From the NCBI GenBank assembly GCA_030431355.1, contig JAUIJG010000124.1:1-12737 (forward strand): a stretch of DNA of 12,737 nt, in the 5' to 3' direction. Shown in pieces: positions 1-6,628 of this stretch (the first letter of the stretch is position 1; every line of letters begins with the position of its first letter). Below the pieces are notes generated by a model. The model saw only the letters and a list, made by a program, of their open reading frames with translations, was not told where the DNA came from and searched no databases. The translations under genes and the position numbers were made by a program. Source of the DNA: a bacterium. GTDB taxonomy: Bacteria > Cyanobacteriota > Vampirovibrionia > Obscuribacterales > Obscuribacteraceae.

Positions 1-1
1 C

Positions 2-1006
2 GTCGTCCTGGAAGCAGAAAAGCTCAAACAGAAAGTAGAGCGGTTGAAGAGCGCCATCGCCCTCAGTGCTAGAGCAAATAAGGACGCAATCCTTCCCGGT
101 TATACTCATATGCAAAGGGCGCAACCGGTGCACTTCTCCCATTCCCTCCTGGCCTTCTATGAAATGCTGGAAAGGGACAGGGCGAGATTGGATGAAGTAA
201 TAGAACGAGCCTCGGTATCGCCTCTAGGGGCTTGCGCCCTTGCGGGCACCAGCCTACCTATCGATATCTCACTCACCACCCGAGAGCTCGGATTCAAAAG
301 CAGTTTCAAAAACTCCATAGACGCTGTTCTTGACAGAGATTTCGTCATGGACATTCACTATGCCATGACAGTAATCTCGGTGCATCTCTCCCAGATGGCC
401 GAAACCCTTATCACCTGGATGACGGCGGAATTCAATTTCATAAAATTGCCGGACAATCTGACCACCGCCTCCAGTCTCATGCCCCAGAAAAAAAATCCCG
501 ACGGCATCGAACTAGTCCGTTCGAAGTGCGGAATCGCACTGGGAGAACTTGTGAGCGTGGTGACGATTCTCAAAGGCTTGCCCCAGGGCTACAACCGCGA
601 TCTGCAGGATACAAAACCAGGAGTGGCGAGAATCTCGGAACTGATTCAAACTGCCCTGGAAGTTATGGCACTGAGCTTCGAGCATCTGGAAGTGAATAAA
701 AGTTCTCTGGACGAGGCGGTAAGTGATCCAGGACTCTTCGCCACAGACTTGCTTGAGATGCTGGTTAAAAAAGGAGTGCCCTTCAGACAAGCGCATTCCA
801 TGGTCTCTGAACTGGCCAAGGGATCCGATGCCGAGAACACACCCCTCAACAAATACAGCCTCAAGCAATTTCAAGCCATATGTGACAAATTCGACGAAGA
901 TGTCTACAAGTGCTTTGTGGCAAAAGACTCGGTGGCCGCCAAAAGCTCCTCCGGCAGTACAGGAACCGCCGTGGTTGCCGCAGCCCTGAGCGATTTGGAG
1001 AGCTAG
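2..1006 (+). CDS. argH: Argininosuccinate lyase, C-terminal part (5' end outside window)
   Basis: Last step of arginine synthesis: cleaves argininosuccinate to arginine and fumarate in the cytosol, as a homotetramer of the fumarase/aspartase superfamily. The open frame runs in from the left edge at base 2. The 334 visible residues are roughly the last three quarters of a usual 450-470 residue ArgH. Visible family blocks are the GYTHMQRAQP segment (bases about 98-127, active-site Thr-His region), the ALAGTSLPID segment, and the superfamily signature SSLMPQKKNPD (bases about 473-505) with the catalytic Ser loop. After this comes KGLPQGYNRDLQDTK, also typical of ArgH. One small departure is that the residue before the signature Ser pair is Ala, where ArgH normally has Gly. 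No internal stop or frameshift is seen, so the gene looks functional. The TTG at 44 is an internal codon, not the start. No convincing terminator follows the stop. Confidence 0.95.
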   Translation, partial: VVLEAEKLKQKVERLKSAIALSARANKDAILPGYTHMQRAQPVHFSHSLLAFYEMLERDRARLDEVIERASVSPLGACALAGTSLPIDISLTTRELGFKSSFKNSIDAVLDRDFVMDIHYAMTVISVHLSQMAETLITWMTAEFNFIKLPDNLTTASSLMPQKKNPDGIELVRSKCGIALGELVSVVTILKGLPQGYNRDLQDTKPGVARISELIQTALEVMALSFEHLEVNKSSLDEAVSDPGLFATDLLEMLVKKGVPFRQAHSMVSELAKGSDAENTPLNKYSLKQFQAICDKFDEDVYKCFVAKDSVAAKSSSGSTGTAVVAAALSDLES

Positions 1007-1017
1007 CCACAAGAACC

Positions 1018-1045
1018 TTGAGACGAGAGTCCCATAATATATAAG
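1018..1045 (+). promoter_or_regulatory. Candidate sigma70-type promoter upstream of the kinase run
   Basis: TTGAGA at 1018-1023 and TATAAG at 1040-1045 are separated by 16 bases, close to the consensus -35/-10 arrangement. This lies in the argH-kinase gap, 65 bases before the first kinase ATG, and would start transcription near 1052. A second TTGAGA occurs at 1059-1064, but no good -10 partner follows it. The call rests on consensus matching only; the AT-rich stretch here would give such matches easily. Confidence 0.4.
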
Positions 1046-1060
1046 AATCCATGGATTCTT
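1043..1060. promoter_or_regulatory. Perfect 18-bp palindrome, candidate operator
   Basis: AAGAATCCATGGATTCTT reads the same on both strands with no mismatch and no spacer. It overlaps the last bases of the candidate -10 element and the expected transcription start, the classic place for a dimeric repressor site. It is unlikely to be an intrinsic terminator: the stem is AT-rich and no T-run follows. The regulator is unknown, and none is encoded nearby. Confidence 0.4.
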
Positions 1061-1109
1061 GAGATCTAATAAGGGAATAAACAATAAGTAGACCCTATAG
1101 TCTTGATTC

Positions 1110-3470
1110 ATGGAAAAGGTTCCGGAAAAAGAGAAGACAGAACTGAAAGTAGGTTCTGATACAGAAGCTGAGTCGACTACAAATGTTGACGCGGATTCTC
1201 AGTCGGCTGCCACAGCGGCGTCTGAGTCCTTGCCCTTCATAGACGAACGATTCGAAGTGCTCTCTCTAATTGGGAAAGGCGGAATGGGCGCTGTCTATAA
1301 GGTAAAAGACCTGGAACTGGACAGAATACTTGCGGTGAAAGTCCTGCAAAAGGAGCTTACCGCGGATAACGTAGCTAAGAAACGGTTCGAGCAGGAGACC
1401 GAGTCGGCAAGGAAGCTCAACCATCCTAATCTTGTCTCCGTCTACAACCAGGGAATGACCGTTGACGGCGAACCATATCTGGTTATGGACTACCTGGAAG
1501 GTAAGAGCCTCGCCCAGGTCATCGATGAGGAAGGGGCTCTATCCACAGACAGAACCCTGAACATATTCATTCAAATCTGCGACGCCCTGGACCATGCCCA
1601 TGAAAACGGGGTGATTCACAGGGACATAAAACCGACCAACATAATTCTAACTTCGGAATCTGACGGGCATGAGACGGCAAGGATAGTCGACTTCGGCATC
1701 GCCAAGGTGATGGACAACACGGCAAGGGAGACCCATGACCTCACCCAGACAGGAGAGGTCTTCGGCAGCCCGCACTATATGAGTCCCGAACAATGTCTCG
1801 GATTCATGCTTAAAAAGGAGTCCGACGTTTACTCTCTCGGTTGCTCGATGTATGAAACCCTGACAGGTCAACCACCTTTTGCCGGCTCCAATCCGATTCA
1901 GCTTGTGGTCAAGCATATCAACGATGACGTGGATGGCTTCGCCAAGGAATTCAAACGTTCAAAGAAGCAGAAACAGCTTGAAACAGTGACCTTGAAATGC
2001 CTCTCCAAGGAGATGGAAGATAGATATCCTTCCGCCCGGGATCTAAAAGAAGATCTGGAGAAAATAGAGACAGGAAAAGCAATTCCCAATTACTCCGTGC
2101 GTTCAAAAGCAAAGCCGGCATTCACAAGAAGGCAGTTGCTGATCGCCTTTCCTGTTTTGCTTGGTTGTTTTGTCTATGGACTAGTGGCCACCATGACCCT
2201 TATCGGCGACAGAGTAACCGGTACTCTTCTAAACTTTGTCGCCCTGGCTATTCTTCTACCGGGCATGTCCGCACTCATGTTGGTGGGTTATGAAAAATTC
2301 AAGGAGATTAAACTAGGAAAGTCATCCGGCGCCAATTGGTGGCAGATGCTCCTTGCCACCACCACCGGAGTCGCAGGACTTTCACTTTCACCCTTTTTAC
2401 TCTATGAGCTGTTACACAAAATACTGCCCCTGGATTTCATGCACCCGCTCAACACCATCGGCATTTTGATTCACTCAGTAGCAGTGCCGCTGATAGTGGC
2501 GTCCTTCTTGGGTTGGTTGCTTTTCAGAAAAGTAGAGTCTACAAGGGCATGGAAAGTAAGCCTGCAACTAGCGATTCTTACCGCATGCGTGGTGGCTCTG
2601 CCGGTTCTCGCTATTCCGAATAAATTGTCCTACATTCCCGAGAATTTAGCGAAAGCGACTGCCAGCACCTTTCCGCAAATCTCTGTGCTGGCTAGAGAAG
2701 TCCAGATCATGCTCTCCAAGCATCCTGTGTCTGCCCTCAAAGATCTGGCCCGGTTTTATCTATCCCGGGGAGAGTTAGAGAAAGCCGCGGAAGTCTATAC
2801 AAGAATCGCCAACAGCAGTAAAAATGGAAGCGCTGTCGCCCAGTCCGACAACTACCGAGACATAGCCAAATATTTTGAAGGACAACATGAATTCGAGAAA
2901 GCGATTGTCTATGTGCGCAAGGCTCTGGCGGTTCTGCCCCAGACGAACAAAAATAAGAATCGTCGATACAACCTCTTACGCAGCGAAGTGGATATGCTCC
3001 TTCGCCTGGAGAGATACAAAGAAGCTCTAGGGCCAATTAACGAGTTGCTAACCTATCCAAGAAACTGGAATGGAGTCGATAGTTATCTGGTGCTTCGAAA
3101 AGCCAACATTTTAACCCGACTGGGTCGAGGCGAAGAAGCGATAAAACTACTCGACAAATTCCTGGACCGGTACGGATATAACATAGACTTTCTCATGCTG
3201 AGAGCGAGACTGCTTGAAACTTTAGGGAAGCCAGACCTTGCCATTTTGGATTACCGAAGACTTTTAGACGCCTATAAAGCTTTCGGGGAAGCACCAAATA
3301 GAAGCGTCATCCACCTGAAAGCTTTCCTGTATGCGGCTTTCAAATGCGAAGACCAGGAGACTTTTGATGCGATCATGAATCTATTAAAGCGCCGGGGAGG
3401 TTCGGGAATGGATGATCTCGCCCAGCATCTTAGCTTACCCATTTCAGGCATCCCCTTGAATCTAGAATAG
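1110..3470 (+). CDS. Membrane Ser/Thr protein kinase with five membrane helices and TPR tail
   Basis: Hanks-type protein kinase of 786 residues that should phosphorylate Ser/Thr on partner proteins. Residues 1-45 are an acidic, Ser/Thr-rich leader. The kinase domain spans about 48-318 and all catalytic positions are present: glycine loop G55-x-G57-x-x-G60, Lys77, helix-C Glu96, H170-R-D172-x-K174-x-x-N177, D194-F-G196 and S225-P-E227. Five hydrophobic stretches follow (about 342-364, 371-394, 411-435, 448-472, 481-503). About five TPR-like helical repeats come next (roughly 542-723). Many bacterial kinases have one membrane helix; five is unusual, and an odd number would put the TPRs outside the cytoplasm. 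ATG 1110 is the first possible start, because an in-frame stop lies at 1104-1106. No good Shine-Dalgarno is seen. The stop is 11 bases from the next gene, suggesting an operon. Kinase call very sure; substrate unknown. Confidence 0.95.
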   Translation: MEKVPEKEKTELKVGSDTEAESTTNVDADSQSAATAASESLPFIDERFEVLSLIGKGGMGAVYKVKDLELDRILAVKVLQKELTADNVAKKRFEQETESARKLNHPNLVSVYNQGMTVDGEPYLVMDYLEGKSLAQVIDEEGALSTDRTLNIFIQICDALDHAHENGVIHRDIKPTNIILTSESDGHETARIVDFGIAKVMDNTARETHDLTQTGEVFGSPHYMSPEQCLGFMLKKESDVYSLGCSMYETLTGQPPFAGSNPIQLVVKHINDDVDGFAKEFKRSKKQKQLETVTLKCLSKEMEDRYPSARDLKEDLEKIETGKAIPNYSVRSKAKPAFTRRQLLIAFPVLLGCFVYGLVATMTLIGDRVTGTLLNFVALAILLPGMSALMLVGYEKFKEIKLGKSSGANWWQMLLATTTGVAGLSLSPFLLYELLHKILPLDFMHPLNTIGILIHSVAVPLIVASFLGWLLFRKVESTRAWKVSLQLAILTACVVALPVLAIPNKLSYIPENLAKATASTFPQISVLAREVQIMLSKHPVSALKDLARFYLSRGELEKAAEVYTRIANSSKNGSAVAQSDNYRDIAKYFEGQHEFEKAIVYVRKALAVLPQTNKNKNRRYNLLRSEVDMLLRLERYKEALGPINELLTYPRNWNGVDSYLVLRKANILTRLGRGEEAIKLLDKFLDRYGYNIDFLMLRARLLETLGKPDLAILDYRRLLDAYKAFGEAPNRSVIHLKAFLYAAFKCEDQETFDAIMNLLKRRGGSGMDDLAQHLSLPISGIPLNLE

Positions 3471-3481
3471 GAAAAAATCGG

Positions 3482-4531
3482 ATGAGATACCTTGTGGTTA
3501 TTGCAGGAACACTAAATACAAAGCGCTTCTGGCCGGAGGGGACCAGCGATGCCGATACCATCAAGCTTGACATTACCAACGGTGGCTTTTACTACGGTGT
3601 GCCGCATAGCAACAGCAAGTTAAGGAAGACCAAAGTCTTTGATGATGCCTATTGTTTAGTGGACGATGAGAAACGCCCTCTGGTTTCTGACAAAGGGATA
3701 GTCGATATCAGGTTGCAAGGGGTGGATGCCCCGGAGCTTCATTATCCGGTGGAGTTCGAAGACAGCGATGCCCTCACCCTGCACTACCGGCAATACTTCG
3801 GCAAAACCGCCACAGTGGATCTTCTGTCGGCTCTCGGCGGACCGAACAAAAAAATCGATGTTGAAATCTGGTCTTATATAGATAGACCCAGTGACCTGTT
3901 TGACGCTTACGGCCGGGCCATAGGCTACGCCTTTACCCTCAATGAGCACGGCGACAGCTTCGATCTGAACATAAATGAATGGCTGATCAATAACGGTCTG
4001 GCCTTTCCCACCTTTTATTCTACAATGCAGTTCGAAGAGCTTGAGTACTTCGCCCATCTCTCCAATCAGGCGAGTAGATACAAAAGAGGAATCTGGCGTC
4101 ATCTCACCAATGAAGTAAGAAAGTCCCAGCTCAAGCTCAAATTTCGCTACAGCGATAGAAAGTTCGACCGGGACAAAGACCGCGGTCCGGTAATGTTTCC
4201 AAAAGTATTTCGGCGGGCTTCCAGATGGCTTCGAGGAATGGAGATCGGAGAAATCGACTCAAAAATGACCCTACAAAAATTTCTCAAGTCCCAGCCGACG
4301 GTGACCTTTTCCTACCTGGATGACATGGTCAATTTCGGTCCCAAGTACTCCATACCGATCTACAAACTGGAAGATGTCATAACAGGAGCAGGGCGAATCT
4401 CCATCTCTCCCATGCGAGTTGTTTTTTACGAGAAGCCTTCATTTGTCTTCAACAAAAGAGGAATAGAGATATCCAATTTTGAGGAAAATGTACTGGAAGG
4501 ATTGGAAACCATGTATGGCACCACCAGCTAA
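3482..4531 (+). CDS. Staphylococcal nuclease-fold (thermonuclease-like) protein
   Basis: A 349-residue protein whose first 206 residues match the SNase/TNase fold, a calcium-dependent sugar-nonspecific phosphodiesterase family. By motif alignment, D23-A-D25-T26 fits the family DGDT. R77 with VDAPE (D82, E85) matches the catalytic Arg, the calcium-binding Asp and the general-base Glu. DAYGR (R145) is the second catalytic Arg, and the NEWLINNGLAF and RGIW segments complete the barrel and helices. An insertion of about 45 residues separates the first two motifs. Residues 207-349 form a basic, then mixed C-terminal region I do not recognise. There is no clear signal peptide or membrane helix, although many SNases are exported. 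AGGAAA at 3469-3474 sits 7 bases before the ATG, and the gene lies between two kinase genes at 11 and 26 bases. Fold and active-site match are strong; actual nuclease activity and target are inferred. Confidence 0.85.
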   Translation: MRYLVVIAGTLNTKRFWPEGTSDADTIKLDITNGGFYYGVPHSNSKLRKTKVFDDAYCLVDDEKRPLVSDKGIVDIRLQGVDAPELHYPVEFEDSDALTLHYRQYFGKTATVDLLSALGGPNKKIDVEIWSYIDRPSDLFDAYGRAIGYAFTLNEHGDSFDLNINEWLINNGLAFPTFYSTMQFEELEYFAHLSNQASRYKRGIWRHLTNEVRKSQLKLKFRYSDRKFDRDKDRGPVMFPKVFRRASRWLRGMEIGEIDSKMTLQKFLKSQPTVTFSYLDDMVNFGPKYSIPIYKLEDVITGAGRISISPMRVVFYEKPSFVFNKRGIEISNFEENVLEGLETMYGTTS

Positions 4532-4557
4532 GACATTGCAGGATAACGGATTAGACA

Positions 4558-6588
4558 ATGTCCCAGGATAAAGGCTTTGAATTTAAACCCAGGCAGGTTA
4601 TCAATGACCGCTATGAGATCCTGGAAAAAATAGGCTCCGGTGGAATAAGCTCTGTTTACACCGCCAAAGATCTACTGCTAAAACGTGTTCTGGCGCTCAA
4701 AGTTTTGAAGCCGGATAAGCTCAAAGACGAGCATCTAGTAAGGTTGCATAGAGAAGCAAAGGCTATTTGTCAGCTCCAGCACTCAGGAATCATAGAAGTC
4801 TATGATTTCATCATCACTGATGACAACATTCCCCTACTTGCCATGGAATATGTCCAGGGGCGAGAGCTATCGCGGGTGATCGAAGACCAGGGTTCGCTGT
4901 CGGCGGAGGAAGTCCTGCCGATATTCATTCAAATTGCCAACGCTATGAACTACGCCCATGAGAGGAATACTCTTCACCGGGACTTAAAACCGGAGAATGT
5001 TCTTGTCACCGATGACACCTATGGCAATACCAGAGTAAAGATATTTGACTTCGGAATCGCTAAAATTTCCGATCTGGAGGACGACTCAATCACTCGGTCA
5101 GGCTTCATTGTAGGCACTCCAGCATATATAAGTCCGGAGCAGGCAAAAAACGAAGATGCCGATCAAAGAAGTGACATCTATTCGATGGGATGTCTAATGT
5201 TCAAAGCTCTGACTGGAAAACCTCCTTTCCGGGGGAAGAACCTGGTTGAGACGGTGAACATGCAAATCAATTCACCAGCTCCTGAGATGAAGCAGGTCTC
5301 TGCTCAAATAGATATCCCCGAGGCACTCGAATCGCTTGTCAGGAAAACGCTTGAGAAATCTCCTGCCGACAGGCCTCAGTCCATGGCTGAATTGGCAGAG
5401 TACTTAAGCAGGATTCAAGAGGAGCTATTATCAATCCAGGGTGATGAAGAAGGCGAAGATTCTCCAGAGCCTGTGAATCAAGAAAAAGATCCGGTCGGCA
5501 AAAGAAGAGTTGTTGAAACATCCTTGGTTTTGATCCTGCTTCTTGTTTTTCTGGCATTTCCCATCTATGCCCTTCTCTCGACCAGACAGGATGCGCCTAA
5601 AGCAGACTCGAACGAAAATGAGTTAAGTAGCACCCTGAAGAAATACGGAATCAGACGAAAGCGAATTAACGACAATCTGTTTTTTAGCCTTGAAGGCAAA
5701 GTAGACGATGATCAGCTAGATGCTTTGAAGTTAGTGAAGCCGGAACGCATGGACTTAAAGAATGCCGTAGTCACTGATAAGCAGCTAAAGTACCTGGAAA
5801 CATTGCCGATCAAAGTGCTGGACATGCGCAACACTGGTATCGGTGATGATGCCATGATTCACATAGGCAAAATAACAGGATTGCAGTCGCTCTTATTGGA
5901 AGGCTGCCACAAAATCAGCTCAAAAGGCTTCAAAGAGCTTGGTGGACTAGAAAACCTGGTGGTTCTATCATTGAGAGACACGAATGTGTCGGACAAAGAC
6001 ATGGAAGTGATTAGCGAGCTTGGAAATATCAGAATGCTCTATATATCTAAATCGCCGAACATCACAGACAAAACTGTTCCCGAGTTACTCAAGTTAAAGA
6101 AGCTTGTATCAGTGAGAATGGGCGGCACCAAAATCACCGAAGTAGGCATAGCCGGGATCCAAAAACATGATGGACTCTCCTTCATCGGACTAAAAGATTT
6201 AAAAATCGACGATAAAAAAATGCCGAAAGCTTTCAATCCACATTTAACCATGTTGGATCTATCCGACAATTTGATAACAGACGGAAGTATTCCAAAATTG
6301 CTTAAGCTCAAGAACTTATGGTTCCTTGACGTCAGAGGCTGCCCGAACCTGAGCGCAGTGGGAACGAATCGTCTCTGCAAACAGTTTCCCCTCAGTGAGA
6401 AAAAGCTGGTTTTCTCAGATATGGCCGATACCCTGGCAAAATTTGCCATGGTTGCCGACAATGAATGGTATCTTGATCCGAGAGTCTACCTGGACACATC
6501 CTGGAATAGTCAGCGATTCCGCGAAGAATATGTGACAACAGATTTTCTGTTTACTGGAAAACGTCCCCATGTAAAAGAGATGGAATAG
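4558..6588 (+). CDS. Membrane Ser/Thr protein kinase with C-terminal leucine-rich repeats
   Basis: A 676-residue Hanks-type kinase. The kinase domain (about 18-290) keeps Lys48, helix-C Glu66, H140-R-D142-x-K144-x-x-N147, D164-F-G166 and S192-P-E194. The glycine loop is G26-x-G28 with Ser31 replacing the third Gly. An acidic linker leads to one membrane helix (about 321-341). A tail of about 335 residues follows, with leucine-rich repeats of roughly 24 residues (about 390-600; each unit has L-x-x-L-x-L/M followed by T/I-x-D). The LRR part should lie outside the cytoplasm and is a likely ligand- or protein-binding sensor. The kinase domain is clearly a paralogue of the first kinase (shared IFIQI, AHE, DFGIAK). 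It follows the nuclease-fold gene by 26 bases, with GGA at 4548-4550 as a weak ribosome site, so it is probably the last gene of the same operon. Ligand and substrate are unknown. Confidence 0.94.
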   Translation: MSQDKGFEFKPRQVINDRYEILEKIGSGGISSVYTAKDLLLKRVLALKVLKPDKLKDEHLVRLHREAKAICQLQHSGIIEVYDFIITDDNIPLLAMEYVQGRELSRVIEDQGSLSAEEVLPIFIQIANAMNYAHERNTLHRDLKPENVLVTDDTYGNTRVKIFDFGIAKISDLEDDSITRSGFIVGTPAYISPEQAKNEDADQRSDIYSMGCLMFKALTGKPPFRGKNLVETVNMQINSPAPEMKQVSAQIDIPEALESLVRKTLEKSPADRPQSMAELAEYLSRIQEELLSIQGDEEGEDSPEPVNQEKDPVGKRRVVETSLVLILLLVFLAFPIYALLSTRQDAPKADSNENELSSTLKKYGIRRKRINDNLFFSLEGKVDDDQLDALKLVKPERMDLKNAVVTDKQLKYLETLPIKVLDMRNTGIGDDAMIHIGKITGLQSLLLEGCHKISSKGFKELGGLENLVVLSLRDTNVSDKDMEVISELGNIRMLYISKSPNITDKTVPELLKLKKLVSVRMGGTKITEVGIAGIQKHDGLSFIGLKDLKIDDKKMPKAFNPHLTMLDLSDNLITDGSIPKLLKLKNLWFLDVRGCPNLSAVGTNRLCKQFPLSEKKLVFSDMADTLAKFAMVADNEWYLDPRVYLDTSWNSQRFREEYVTTDFLFTGKRPHVKEME

Positions 6589-6591
6589 AAC

Positions 6592-6628
6592 AGAAAAGAG
6601 AATGGAAATAGCAACCTATTCCTTTTCT
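6592..6628. terminator. Possible bidirectional terminator hairpin between convergent genes
   Basis: AGAAAAG (6592-6598) and GAAT (6600-6603) can pair with ATTC (6618-6621) and CTTTTCT (6622-6628). This gives an imperfect 11-bp stem with one bulged A and a 14-base loop. It covers the whole gap between the LRR kinase and the opposing pseudokinase and includes the latter's stop codon. The stem is AT-rich and there is no long T-run, so termination strength is doubtful. Confidence 0.3.

Noticed and set aside
1043..1060. Reading the 18-bp palindrome as an argH terminator
   Set aside because: The stem is AT-rich, the loop would be only about four bases and no T-run follows.
512..1111. 199-residue minus-strand open frame
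   Set aside because: Lies opposite argH, which has clear family motifs, and its translation shows no domain or coherent composition; a shadow of the coding strand.
3656..4102. 148-residue minus-strand open frame opposite the SNase-fold gene
   Set aside because: Falls wholly within the region carrying the SNase motifs on the other strand; no ribosome site or recognisable domain.
1561..4970. Short near-identical stretches between the two kinase genes (for example ATATTCATTCAAAT at about 1562 and 4921) as a DNA repeat
   Set aside because: They encode the same conserved IFIQI segment and reflect paralogy rather than a mobile or structural repeat.
6039..6461. 140-residue minus-strand open frame opposite the LRR region
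   Set aside because: Its apparent periodicity mirrors the leucine repeats of the plus strand; a shadow.
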